Source: UBA1941 sp046329575
GTDB taxonomy: Bacteria; Bacteroidota; Bacteroidia; Chitinophagales; LD1
Assembly: GCA_046329575.1 (NCBI GenBank)
Contig: JAXLUJ010000014.1
Span: forward strand, 32,220-96,219
Length of the DNA: 64,000 bases
Direction of reading: 5' to 3'
Below are positions 43,581-52,393 of the stretch, one piece after another (the stretch's first letter is position 1; every line of letters starts with the position of its first letter). The translations under genes and the position numbers were made by a program. The notes under the pieces were generated by a model that saw only the letters and a program-made list of their open reading frames with translations, was not told the origin of the DNA and did no database searches.

Positions 43581-44446
43581 TGGCAACTGATAAAGAACGT
43601 AAACCGTGGTGGAAGCGTCTGCGAAAAGGTGTGGAAACCACGCAGGAGGAGCGCCGGGAAACTCCGGATGGCATCTGGATGAAGTGTGCCGGATGTAAAA
43701 AAGCCTTTCTGGTAACGCAGTACAAGAATAATCTTCACACTTGCCCCGAGTGCAATTACCATGAAAAAATTGATGCTGAAGAATATTTTGAAATTCTCTT
43801 CGATCATGTGAAATATGAAGAGTTGTTCGAAAATATTGTTTCTACTGATTTTCTGAATTTCAAAGATACCAAGCAATACGCCAACCGGATTACTGATGCT
43901 CAGGAAAATACCGGATTAGCAGATGCCATTCGCGTGGCCACTGGTTTAGTGAACCAACATAAACTAACTGTGGCGGCCATGGACTTTCGTTTCATTGGTG
44001 GATCAATGGGTTCGGTTATGGGTGAAAAGATTGCTCGTGGCATTGATTATGCAATTAAGCACAAAACCGGGTTTATGATCATCTCCCGTTCGGGTGGTGC
44101 ACGTATGCAGGAAAGCGCTTTTTCGCTGATGCAAATGGCCAAGACTTCTGCAAAATTGTACCAACTCAGCGAGGCAAAGTTGCCCTACATTTCGTTACTC
44201 ACCAACCCCACAACCGGAGGCGTAACGGCCTCGTTCGCCATGCTTGGCGATTTCAATATAGCCGAACCCGGCGCTCTGATTGGTTTTGCGGGTCCTCGTG
44301 TGATTGAAGAAACCATCAAGAAAAAACTTCCTGAAGGTTTTCAAACTTCTGAATTTCAGTTGGAGAACGGATTTCTTGATTTTATTGTTGACCGCAAACA
44401 GTTGAAACAAAAAGTGGGCGATTTGCTGGAATTAGTAGGATTATAA
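43580..44446 (+). CDS. accD: Acetyl-CoA carboxylase carboxyltransferase subunit beta
   Basis: A 288-residue AccD. The N-terminal zinc ribbon is CAGCKK...HTCPECNYH (residues about 34-57). The crotonase-like core has FRFIGGSMGSVMGEKI, SRSGGARMQESAFSLMQMAKT and TNPTTGGVTASFAMLGD, the usual acyl-CoA and oxyanion blocks. It forms the transcarboxylase with AccA for malonyl-CoA synthesis. It overlaps the aldolase stop codon by one base, so the two are translated as a coupled pair. Confidence 0.96.
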   Translation: MATDKERKPWWKRLRKGVETTQEERRETPDGIWMKCAGCKKAFLVTQYKNNLHTCPECNYHEKIDAEEYFEILFDHVKYEELFENIVSTDFLNFKDTKQYANRITDAQENTGLADAIRVATGLVNQHKLTVAAMDFRFIGGSMGSVMGEKIARGIDYAIKHKTGFMIISRSGGARMQESAFSLMQMAKTSAKLYQLSEAKLPYISLLTNPTTGGVTASFAMLGDFNIAEPGALIGFAGPRVIEETIKKKLPEGFQTSEFQLENGFLDFIVDRKQLKQKVGDLLELVGL

Positions 44447-44529
44447 ATTCCGGGTTATAAGGAATAAGTTAAAAGTGTTGGAATTTTTATTTCCGGTTCT
44501 CACTTTTCATTTTCAACTTATAACTGCCA

Positions 44530-45090
44530 TCACATTTCCTTTAATGCGGCATATACTCTGCTCACCGGCAGGCCAACCACATTAAAATAATCGCCATTAA
44601 AGCGGGCAATACCGATAGCTCCAATCCATTCCTGACACGCATAGCTGCCGGCTTTATCGAATGGTTTGTATTTTCTGACGTAGGAAGTAATTTCTTCTTC
44701 CGTTAGCAGATGAAACGTCACTTCAGTTCGATCAGAAAAACTGATTTCCTTTTCTTTAGAAATCAAACAAACTCCCGTGATAACGGTATGGGTTTGTCCA
44801 CTGAGTTCGCTCAGCATACGAATAGCATCTGCCTCATCGGTTGGCTTTTCATAAATTTTTCCATTCAGAATAACAACAGTATCAGCGCCAATCACCACTT
44901 CATCGGCATTCAATTCCAACTTTATCGCATTCGCTTTTTTCTGGGCCAGAAATAAGGGAATATCTTCAGCACGAACGCCTGCAGGATGATCTTCCGAAAC
45001 TTCTTTCGTTCTTATTTCAAATGAAATACCTGCCATTTCCAGCAGATCTTTACGGCGCGGCGATTTACTTGCCAGAATTACTTTTTTCAT
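44530..45090 (-). CDS. Maf-family nucleotide pyrophosphatase
   Basis: A 186-residue Maf protein. ILASKSPRRKDLLEMAGISF at the N-terminus is the family signature, with VIGADTVVILNGKIYEKP and SGQTHTVITGVCLI following. Maf proteins hydrolyse non-canonical or pyrimidine nucleoside triphosphates. It is the last gene of the unit that starts with ccsA. The 83-bp spacer to accD holds A/T-rich simple sequence. Confidence 0.93.
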   Translation of the reverse strand: MKKVILASKSPRRKDLLEMAGISFEIRTKEVSEDHPAGVRAEDIPLFLAQKKANAIKLELNADEVVIGADTVVILNGKIYEKPTDEADAIRMLSELSGQTHTVITGVCLISKEKEISFSDRTEVTFHLLTEEEITSYVRKYKPFDKAGSYACQEWIGAIGIARFNGDYFNVVGLPVSRVYAALKEM

Positions 45091-45091
45091 A

Positions 45092-46045
45092 CTACAACTT
45101 ACCTATGGTAAACCAATAGAATAGTGGCATAGTGAGAATGCCAAATAGCATCAACACTTTCAGAAAGATACTTTGATTGCGATACGCTTTTGCCGACCGG
45201 GCGCCGGCCACTACCGTAATGTTGAGCAACTGCTGCGATTGCAAAAAGAACATGCAATACCAGAACTGCTTTTTCTGCCCGTTTTTCCAAAACACATACT
45301 GTAGCCAGGCAATCAGCCCCATGCAGATGAGTTCTAAAATCACAATGATCAGATTGGTGGCCCAAACCGGAAGCACAATGGGCAGTGTAGCCATTCCTGC
45401 GGCCTGATCACCTTCGCGATCTTCGGCGTCTTTAGAAATTTCTCTGATTAGGGTTGTTAGAAAAGCGAAGAGCGCATAACCCTTCATATAATTGATGATC
45501 CATGGAAACATGAGTTGTTCCATATCATTAGATGCGCCGCGAAACAATTGTGGTTCCATCAACACCACTAATACAAACACAAAGGCAGAAAGTGCTGCTA
45601 TCACAATATTTCCGATCAGGAAATATTTTTTTAGAAGGTAAGAATAGATCCAAAGGAATACGGCGGCAAACAAAAAGTAGTAGCCAGAACGGAAAAAACC
45701 TTCCTGATAACTCACCCAAAAGCCCAGAATAACGCCCAGCGCTGTTAAGATGAAATGCAGGGTGTAGGCGCCGTCAAGTGAAATAATATTGCCTATTGGA
45801 GTGTTACGTCCTGCCGCACGGTCGCGTTGAAAATCGAAAAAGTCGTTGATCACATTGCCGCCGGCCATGATGAGCAACACGGCCAAAGCAAACAAGGCAA
45901 ACTGAACGTTATTCAGCGTTGGGAAAAGACCGCAATAGGCCAAATAAGGCTTTAATACAAAATACTGAAACAGATAAAGCGACAAGGCGGTTATCATCAG
46001 ATTGAAGCCGCGCAACAACCGGAACCAACTATAAATTGCTTGCAT
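45092..46045 (-). CDS. UbiA-family prenyltransferase
   Basis: A 317-residue integral membrane prenyltransferase with about eight or nine helices. The first Asp-rich motif is NVINDFFDFQRDRAAG near residue 63, the second is SKDAEDREGDQ near 200, both binding Mg-diphosphate. The position between a DUF2520 gene and maf is one I recall for Bacteroidota proteins annotated as geranylgeranylglycerol-phosphate geranylgeranyltransferase; a quinone-pathway role cannot be excluded. The start overlaps the previous gene by 17 bp. Confidence 0.88.
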   Translation of the reverse strand: MQAIYSWFRLLRGFNLMITALSLYLFQYFVLKPYLAYCGLFPTLNNVQFALFALAVLLIMAGGNVINDFFDFQRDRAAGRNTPIGNIISLDGAYTLHFILTALGVILGFWVSYQEGFFRSGYYFLFAAVFLWIYSYLLKKYFLIGNIVIAALSAFVFVLVVLMEPQLFRGASNDMEQLMFPWIINYMKGYALFAFLTTLIREISKDAEDREGDQAAGMATLPIVLPVWATNLIIVILELICMGLIAWLQYVFWKNGQKKQFWYCMFFLQSQQLLNITVVAGARSAKAYRNQSIFLKVLMLFGILTMPLFYWFTIGKL

Positions 46046-46808
46046 TATTTTTGTTTTCCTGAATACTTAAAGTGAGCGCATCGTAAACCCGCAACCAATC
46101 GGAATGGGCAGAAAGCAGTTTACGGTGAATAGCAATAGTAGCCTGATCGCCGCGAACCGCCGGACCGGTTTGTAATTTACGCGGATCATGCTGTAGTACC
46201 TGCTCAAAATGCTCCTGAAGCAAAGGCTTTAGCAAATCAAATTGTAATTCGTGTTGTTCCAACAACTGCGAAGCAATAACCCAAAGATGATTGGTGAAAT
46301 TTTGCGAGATGACTGCTGCAACGTGTAACACTCGTCTTTCCTGCTCGCTTTTCAGCATTACCCTTTGCGAAAGGCGGTGAGCCAGTTCGCTTAGCTTCCG
46401 TACCGCCATTTCCGAATTTCCTTCAATCATCATCACAGCTTCACTAAAGTTTACGCTGGTAGTTTTAGTCATCGAAACAAACGGATAGAAGATACCATTG
46501 AAGGCACTGAAGGGGTCTAGAATGGTGCGCGACTGAATTCCGGAAGTAAGCGCCACCACTTCCTTTCCGAATGAAAATTGTGAAAGCACTTCTTGAACCA
46601 CATCATCCCTCAAGGCTACAATAACCACATCACTGCCGGGTATCCAGTTTTCGGTAGAATAAACTACATCCAAACCAAACCGATCAGCGTATTCGTTGCC
46701 AGATTCGCGACTGTGCGCCCAGGCTTGCACTACCTCCTGACCTGCTGCAATAAAAGCAGTTGTTAAGGCTGTAGCGGCTTTGCCGGTTCCTATGATGGAA
46801 ATTTTCAT
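46029..46808 (-). CDS. DUF2520-type Rossmann-fold protein
   Basis: A 259-residue NAD(P)-binding protein. ISIIGTGKAATALTTAFIAAG is the dinucleotide-binding loop, and DVVIVALRDDVVQEVL and a C-terminal helical domain (LLKPLLQEHFEQV) follow, as in the DUF2520/ProC-like family. The reaction is unknown. ATG 46808 is chosen over 46877 because the Rossmann strand begins there and it forms an ATGA overlap with the end of ccsA. Confidence 0.85.
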   Translation of the reverse strand: MKISIIGTGKAATALTTAFIAAGQEVVQAWAHSRESGNEYADRFGLDVVYSTENWIPGSDVVIVALRDDVVQEVLSQFSFGKEVVALTSGIQSRTILDPFSAFNGIFYPFVSMTKTTSVNFSEAVMMIEGNSEMAVRKLSELAHRLSQRVMLKSEQERRVLHVAAVISQNFTNHLWVIASQLLEQHELQFDLLKPLLQEHFEQVLQHDPRKLQTGPAVRGDQATIAIHRKLLSAHSDWLRVYDALTLSIQENKNNASNL

Positions 46809-49291
46809 GACTGTTGTTCGCGGCGTTTCCACATACTTAAGAAAACGCCCAGAAAGGTGATGATTCCACCGAACCAAACCAAATTGATATAAGGGAAAAT
46901 AATAGCCTTCATGATGATAAAATCAGAAGCTTTTTCGTGTTCGCGTACCGAAAAAGAAAACTTTCCTTTTACCGGATCAATTTTTGAAATGTCGATCACC
47001 ACACCGCCTTCTTTACTTTCATAAGGCAAAGTGGCTGCGCTGGAATTCTTCACATCGATTACATAAACCGGTTCGGCATTAATGTTCAATCCGTTCAAGG
47101 TTTTCACCTTTAAATTAGCGCTTACAGCAACCTTTCCGCTTTTGTTGAAACCAACCGGCAGCGCAGGATCCCGATTTACTCCTTCAAAAATAATATAGGA
47201 CGAATTGGTGAAGAAGGTATCGCCCACGGCAACTTCATAATTGCTCACCGTATCTTTCAAATTTCGATTATCGGGAACGCTGGAAACATGCGTAAACACA
47301 TCACTGGTAAGGTAGTGCTTGGTATCAGGATTGGCCACCATTCCCATTTTTTGGTTTACCTGAGCGTTAGGTTGAAGGTCGAACGACTCCACTTCTTCGC
47401 CTTTATCGTTTTTGCGTGAATAGTGAACGATATAATGTGTATTCGGCTTTATGAACTGTGTTCCGGTATAAGTTACTTTATATTTCCCCATGGTATAGGT
47501 GGAATCGCGCACCATCAGGATGTTTTCGGCCATATCCTTTTGTGAAAATTCTTTTCCAAAATTCACTCCGGCTGTATTCAGTGAAATTACCTGACGCTGC
47601 CCCTGCGAAAACAAAACGCCAATCAGGAAAATCGAGAAGCCTAAATGTGAAATGGTGCCGCCGTTCAACTTTAAATCAAAGCGCCCCACCTTATAGAGGT
47701 AAAAACAGTTGGCCAGAACAGAGAAAACACTGCTGAACAAGAACAATACGTAGAATGAAATGAATTGGAAGGTGACGCCTTTCACATGGAAGGCATCGGT
47801 GAAATGCACTTGCATGCCGTAAGCCATGGCAACTGTAAGCGGGATGGCAATCAGAAAAGCGTAACCCGCATAGCGCAACGATTTCAGGTTGCCCACTTTG
47901 TAGGAAATGAACTGTACAGCACCGGTTCCCAGCGCCACCAGCAAAGCAATAATAATTTGAATGCGGTTGTAATGATCTACCACATCGGTTGGTGGGGCGA
48001 TTTTATTGCTGAGCCAATGAAGATTATCGTGAAACAAAATATTCCAGACCGGAATGGAAGTAGTGAATACTTGTTGTACGGCCGAAAACAGCAACAAAAG
48101 CGAACCGATGAACATCCAAAATTCACGAGAAAGTAGCGCCTCTTCTTTTTCAGGATTTGGAATACTGCGAAATCGGGCAAACAATAACACTAGAGAAGGA
48201 ATGAGGAACACAAACATATAGATCAGCAACTGCCCGGTCATGCCTAAATCGGTAAATGCGTGAACTGAAGTATCGCCCAGAATGCCACTGCGCGTTAAGA
48301 AGGTGCTGTACAGTACCATTGCAAAACCGAGGATGTAGAATAGAAATGCCGAAAAGAGTGAATGTTTGGTATAGCGATACACCACATGGAGGTGCAGCCC
48401 GGCAACAACAAAAAGCCAAGGTACAAACGACATATTTTCAACGGGATCCCACGCCCAGAATCCACCAAAGCTGAGCGATTCGTAAGCCCAGGCGCCGCCC
48501 ATCAGAATTCCGGTTCCAAGTATTCCAATGCTGAACAAGGCCCAAGGCAGGGCCGGTTTTACCCAACCTTCGTAATCGTTACGCAGCAAGGCTGCAATAG
48601 CAAATGCAAACGGGAACAATACCGATGCAAAACCGCAAAACAAAACCGGCGGGTGGATCACCATCCAGTAATTCTGCAACAGCGGGTTTAGTCCGTTTCC
48701 ATCGGCGATAAACTGCAAATAGTTTGGCCGTTGGAAAATAGGCGCCATAGACATTTCGTTGCGCAGCAACACAAACGGATTACTGCCAATTTTATGACCC
48801 AATACATAAATACCCAGCACCATGCTTCCTAAAAAGAACTGCGTGAGCGCAGTTATTGACAATACCGGCGCTTCCCATTGGCGTAGGGTTCGGATACCGA
48901 TCCAACCCAACACAACCAGCCAAAACTGCCAAAGGAGAAAGCTACCTTCCTGGCCTTCCCAAAAACTGGAAATGATATAGTAAACCGGTAATTCTTTTGA
49001 AGAGTGCCTCCAGGCGTAATGATATTCGAACCAATGGTTGAAGATCATTACGAACAACAGTATAAATACACCGATTACTGATATGCCATGCACTGTAAAT
49101 GCCATTCGGCCAAGTCGTAGCCAGGATACCTTAGAGGAATCACTCTTATTAAATTCAGAAAAAGCAAATGATAGAAAAGCCAGAAATGCAGCGGCGAAAC
49201 TTACAACTATAAAAAAGTGGCCCAGGTGACCCAGCCAAAGGTGTTCGCCTTCAAAACCATTGGCGCCAAAGCGGCTTTCAAGAAAGTTCAT
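46805..49291 (-). CDS. CcmF/CcsA-type cytochrome c biogenesis protein
   Basis: An 828-residue polytopic protein with some fourteen or fifteen helices. The haem-handling WWD motif is GGFWAWDPVENMSFVPWLF near residue 275, preceded by WMVIHPPVLFCGFAS and EGQEGSFLLWQFWL, as in CcmF. A periplasmic domain (about 580-800) precedes the last helix. It takes part in haem delivery or ligation to apocytochrome c. Histidines flanking the WWD region (MVIHPP, AGLHLHVVY) are present. It leads the unit with the DUF2520, UbiA and maf genes. Confidence 0.93.
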   Translation of the reverse strand: MNFLESRFGANGFEGEHLWLGHLGHFFIVVSFAAAFLAFLSFAFSEFNKSDSSKVSWLRLGRMAFTVHGISVIGVFILLFVMIFNHWFEYHYAWRHSSKELPVYYIISSFWEGQEGSFLLWQFWLVVLGWIGIRTLRQWEAPVLSITALTQFFLGSMVLGIYVLGHKIGSNPFVLLRNEMSMAPIFQRPNYLQFIADGNGLNPLLQNYWMVIHPPVLFCGFASVLFPFAFAIAALLRNDYEGWVKPALPWALFSIGILGTGILMGGAWAYESLSFGGFWAWDPVENMSFVPWLFVVAGLHLHVVYRYTKHSLFSAFLFYILGFAMVLYSTFLTRSGILGDTSVHAFTDLGMTGQLLIYMFVFLIPSLVLLFARFRSIPNPEKEEALLSREFWMFIGSLLLLFSAVQQVFTTSIPVWNILFHDNLHWLSNKIAPPTDVVDHYNRIQIIIALLVALGTGAVQFISYKVGNLKSLRYAGYAFLIAIPLTVAMAYGMQVHFTDAFHVKGVTFQFISFYVLFLFSSVFSVLANCFYLYKVGRFDLKLNGGTISHLGFSIFLIGVLFSQGQRQVISLNTAGVNFGKEFSQKDMAENILMVRDSTYTMGKYKVTYTGTQFIKPNTHYIVHYSRKNDKGEEVESFDLQPNAQVNQKMGMVANPDTKHYLTSDVFTHVSSVPDNRNLKDTVSNYEVAVGDTFFTNSSYIIFEGVNRDPALPVGFNKSGKVAVSANLKVKTLNGLNINAEPVYVIDVKNSSAATLPYESKEGGVVIDISKIDPVKGKFSFSVREHEKASDFIIMKAIIFPYINLVWFGGIITFLGVFLSMWKRREQQS

Positions 49292-49296
49292 CGCTG

Positions 49297-49304
49297 CAAA
49301 TATA
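49297..49304 (-). promoter_or_regulatory. Possible -7 element of the ccsA unit
   Basis: TATATTTG on the minus strand matches TAnnTTTG exactly and lies 5 bp before the ATG. No TTTG box is seen at the expected distance, and the leader would be very short. Confidence 0.3.
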
Positions 49305-49350
49305 ACCTTATAACGCTGCCCGTTTATATTTTGGATGTTGATGTATGGGC

Positions 49351-49376
49351 AAAAAAAATGGAGACTTTCGCCTCCA
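49351..49376 (-). terminator. Rho-independent terminator after rplS
   Basis: On the minus strand TGGAGGC and GTCTCCA form a 7-bp stem with one G-T pair and a GAAA loop (49376-49359), followed by eight T. It lies about 30 bp after the rplS stop codon and ends the ribosomal cluster. Confidence 0.85.
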
Positions 49377-49408
49377 CTTTAATATCATAAACATTAAAAC
49401 AATCGAAA

Positions 49409-49774
49409 CTATGCTTCTGTTTGAAGCTGACGCTTTTCGGTGATGCGGGAAGCTTTCCCTTTACGATCGCGCTGATAATACAATTTTGCACGGCGAACCA
49501 AACCAACTTTGTTCACTACAATCTCATCAACAAATGGAGAGTACAATGGAAATACGCGTTCTACACCAACGCCATTTGAAATTTTACGAACAGTAAAGGT
49601 TTTAGTAACCCCTGTACCATTAATCTGGATTACGTCTCCACGAAATTCCTGGATACGTTCTTTATTACCCTCGGTAATCTTATAAGAAACGGTGATATTG
49701 TCGCCCGGGCCAAAGCTTGGATGCTTCAGCTCCTGGTTCATAGTTTTGTTTACGTATTGAATAGTCAGATTCAT
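49409..49774 (-). CDS. rplS: Ribosomal protein L19
   Basis: A 121-residue L19 of the large subunit. FGPGDNITVSYKITEGNKERIQ, FRGDVIQINGTG, TFTVRKISNGVGVERVFPLYSP and VVNKVGLVRRAKLYYQRD are all diagnostic. ATG 49774 (MNLTIQYVN) is preferred to 49807, which would add 11 unrelated residues. The usual neighbour trmD is separated from it by an oxidoreductase gene. Confidence 0.97.
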   Translation of the reverse strand: MNLTIQYVNKTMNQELKHPSFGPGDNITVSYKITEGNKERIQEFRGDVIQINGTGVTKTFTVRKISNGVGVERVFPLYSPFVDEIVVNKVGLVRRAKLYYQRDRKGKASRITEKRQLQTEA

Positions 49775-49852
49775 TTCGCTGCTTTTTTGAGGAGTGCAAA
49801 TATACACGATTTTACCAAAACCTAAAATAATCCAATCGTTTTTTCAGCCAAA

Positions 49853-50893
49853 CTATACGGCTTTCAGGCTTTGGCGTACTGCGGGGGCTATTTTTTCGCC
49901 CAGTAGCTGTATGGCATGAAGGGTTTGCCGGTGGTTTAACCCTGCGCCGCCAACGAGTTGAGCCATATAACGCGTTTGGCCAAAAATCCGATGTAAGCGT
50001 AGCAATTTCTCCACAATAAAATCGGGGCTGCCAACCATTAGCGGACCATAAAGCCGGTTATACTCAAACTGTTCGCGGTTCAACGGCGCCCAGCCACGCT
50101 CCTGCCCTACCCGATTCATCAATTGAGCATATGCGGGATAGAACTCTTCAATTGCCTGTTCATCGGTATCTGCAGCATAATAATGGGTGTTAATGCCCAA
50201 CTGAAGTTCGGAAAGTTGGTGACCGGCCGTAGTTGCCGCTTCACGGTACCAGTTGGAAAAGGCGGAAAAGCGCTCCGGCGGTCCGCCCAAAATGGCAATC
50301 ATCATAGGCAAGCCTAGTTCACCGGCCCGTATGGCTGATTCCGGCGTTCCGCCTACGCCAATCCAAATTGGCAGTTGAGCCTGAAAAGGCCGGGGATAAA
50401 CGCCCAATTGATCGATTTCGGGGCGGTGACGGCCTTTCCATTTCACTTTCTCGCTGGCGTTAATTTTCAGCAGCAGATCTAACTTTTCCTCGAACAAGCT
50501 ATCGTAATCGCGCAAATCATAACCAAAAAGTGGAAACGATTCAATGAACGAACCTCTTCCTGCCATAATTTCCGTGCGCCCTTTTGAGATCAAATCTACG
50601 GTGGCGAAGTTTTGGTAGGTACGAACCGGATCAGCCGAACTGAGTACTGTAACGGCACTGGATAACCTAATGTTTTTGGTAGTGGCGGCCGCGGCAGCCA
50701 GCAACACTTCAGGTGCGGAGATTACAAAATCAGGACGATGATGTTCGCCAAGGGCAAATACATCCAATTGAACAGCATCAGCCAGTTGAATTTCTTCCAG
50801 AAGTTGTTGTACGCGTTTTGCGCTACGCACCGCGCCGCCTGTAAGCGGTTCGGGCAACATATCGCCAAAAGTAGAAAGTCCGATTTCCATCAT
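49853..50893 (-). CDS. LLM-class (luciferase-like) flavin-dependent oxidoreductase
   Basis: A 346-residue TIM-barrel flavoprotein. It begins IGLSTFGDM and has QLDVFALGEHHRPDFVISAP, IRLSSAVTVLSSADPVRTYQNFATVDLIS and GRTEIMAGRGSF, the canonical bacterial luciferase-like blocks. QLPIWIGVGGTPESAIRAGELG is the flavin-phosphate site. It would oxidise a substrate with reduced FMN and oxygen; the substrate is unknown. It sits between trmD and rplS on the same strand, an unusual place. Confidence 0.92.
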   Translation of the reverse strand: MMEIGLSTFGDMLPEPLTGGAVRSAKRVQQLLEEIQLADAVQLDVFALGEHHRPDFVISAPEVLLAAAAATTKNIRLSSAVTVLSSADPVRTYQNFATVDLISKGRTEIMAGRGSFIESFPLFGYDLRDYDSLFEEKLDLLLKINASEKVKWKGRHRPEIDQLGVYPRPFQAQLPIWIGVGGTPESAIRAGELGLPMMIAILGGPPERFSAFSNWYREAATTAGHQLSELQLGINTHYYAADTDEQAIEEFYPAYAQLMNRVGQERGWAPLNREQFEYNRLYGPLMVGSPDFIVEKLLRLHRIFGQTRYMAQLVGGAGLNHRQTLHAIQLLGEKIAPAVRQSLKAV

Positions 50894-50984
50894 GCAAAGA
50901 AGAGATGAAATTGGAAAGTTGAAAACGGAAATTCAGGAATTGAAGGATAGCGTTGAAAATTAAGAATGAAGACTACCGATTTGC

Positions 50985-51095
50985 TTGAAGTTGCCCCGCG
51001 GCAGGGACTGGAATGGTGCCGCCTTTGGCGGCAGTGCGAAGTGAAACGCAGCACCGTAGCGATAGCGGAGCCATGCAAGGCCCGGTTGCCGCCAC
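50985..51095. repeat. GC-rich structured intergenic element, copy e
   Basis: In the 259-bp gap between trmD and the LLM gene. GTTGCCCCGCGGCAG (50990-51004) is the exact reverse complement of 8411-8425. TGCCGCC (51017-51023) and GGCGGCA (51027-51033) form a perfect 7-bp hairpin with a 3-nt loop. The rest of the gap is purine-rich simple sequence. Confidence 0.55.
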
Positions 51096-51152
51096 ATTAG
51101 TAAATAGTTTTAAGGGTTAAGTTTTAAATGAAGGGTGAGGAATTGGTTTCCT

Positions 51153-51854
51153 TCATTCTATATCGGGATAATCGCTTTCCTCGCGAAGGATATCGGGCCG
51201 GCGTTGGCGGGTGCGTAAAACGGCCTGCTCATAGCGCCAGTCGCGAATGTTTTTTTCATGACCGCTCAAAAGTACATCGGGAACGCGCAAACCCCTGAAC
51301 TCCTCAGGCCGCGTATAAACAGGCGGCGACAGCAGATCGTCCTGAAAGGAATCAGTAAGCGCTGAAGTTTCATCGTTCAAAACGCCTGGCAGCAAGCGGC
51401 CGATGGCATCTACCAGCACTGCTGCGGCCAGTTCGCCGCCGCTGAGCACATAATCGCCAATGGAAATTTCTTTAGTAACATAAAGTTGCCGGATTCGTTC
51501 ATCAACGCCTTTGTAATGGCCGCAGATCATAATGAGATTAGTACGTAACGAAAGCGAGTTTGCCATGCGCTGGTGCAACGTTTCCCCATCAGGGGTCAAA
51601 TAAATCACTTCATCGTATTTCCGCTCCGTCATTAGTTTGTCGATACAGGCTGCCAACGGCTCGCACATCATCACCATTCCCGCGCCGCCGCCATATTGAT
51701 AATCATCTACTTGCTTGTATTTATTGAGGCCATAGTCGCGTAGCTGATGGCAATGCACTTCCAATAATCCCTTATCGCAGGCGCGTTTCATCATAGAATG
51801 AGCAAAGGGGCTATCGAGCAATTCAGGAACAACAGAGATGATATCGATGCGCAT
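51153..51854 (-). CDS. trmD: tRNA (guanine-N1)-methyltransferase TrmD
   Basis: A 233-residue SPOUT methyltransferase making m1G37 in tRNA. The knot region is visible as YGGGAGMVMMCEP, LIMICGHYKGVDERI and SIGDYVLSGGELAAAVLVDAI, and the C-terminal domain has PPVYTRPEEFRGLRVPDVLLSG. It follows rimM by 16 bp in the ribosomal cluster. Confidence 0.97.
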   Translation of the reverse strand: MRIDIISVVPELLDSPFAHSMMKRACDKGLLEVHCHQLRDYGLNKYKQVDDYQYGGGAGMVMMCEPLAACIDKLMTERKYDEVIYLTPDGETLHQRMANSLSLRTNLIMICGHYKGVDERIRQLYVTKEISIGDYVLSGGELAAAVLVDAIGRLLPGVLNDETSALTDSFQDDLLSPPVYTRPEEFRGLRVPDVLLSGHEKNIRDWRYEQAVLRTRQRRPDILREESDYPDIE

Positions 51855-51870
51855 AGCAGTTTATTAAACG

Positions 51871-52383
51871 TTATAAATCGAGTAACCCTTCCGGCAAATG
51901 TAGTACCACCACTTTTTTGCGTTTATCTATTTTTCCGATCAATTCATCGGTAAGCGGCGCCAGTATTTCCTTGCCCTGAAAATCAATGGCAGCCAGCAAT
52001 TGTGCGGGCAGTTCCATAAGGCTGACCACGGGGCCCAGCAGTTGATTGCCATTATAGGCGGTAAAGCCGACCAGCCAGGAATAATCGTCTTCACTTTTCA
52101 CGAAAAATTTTTTGGCATGTTCTTCGGTGACCCAGATGTCAGCATTATTGTGGGTTCTGGCCATTTCGGGGGAATCGATTTCTTCGACCTTAACAAAACC
52201 GCTGAGTGGTGCGGTTTCGGTCCATTCCTGCACAAAAAATGGCTGGAAGCTTCCGGAAATTTCGAGAAAGAAGTGCGGCGGCCATTTTTGGGGATTTTTC
52301 AGCATGCGTTGCAGGCTAAAATGAAAAGCCCCACTTAGACCGTGGGGCTTTTTAATTTTTCCAATGGCAATGTAATTGCTCAT
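51871..52383 (-). CDS. rimM: Ribosome maturation factor RimM
   Basis: A 170-residue RimM. The N-terminal domain has IAIGKIKKPHGLSGAFHF and FVKVEEIDSPEMA, the C-terminal PRC-barrel has DDYSWLVGFTAYNGNQLLGPVVSL and KKVVVLHLPEGLLDL. RimM helps the 30S head mature by binding S19. ATG 52383 (MSNYIAIGKIKKPHG) is preferred to 52461, which lies inside rpsP and adds a Lys/Pro-rich stretch. It is 10 bp after rpsP. Confidence 0.94.
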   Translation of the reverse strand: MSNYIAIGKIKKPHGLSGAFHFSLQRMLKNPQKWPPHFFLEISGSFQPFFVQEWTETAPLSGFVKVEEIDSPEMARTHNNADIWVTEEHAKKFFVKSEDDYSWLVGFTAYNGNQLLGPVVSLMELPAQLLAAIDFQGKEILAPLTDELIGKIDKRKKVVVLHLPEGLLDL

Positions 52384-52393
52384 GAAAGGATTT

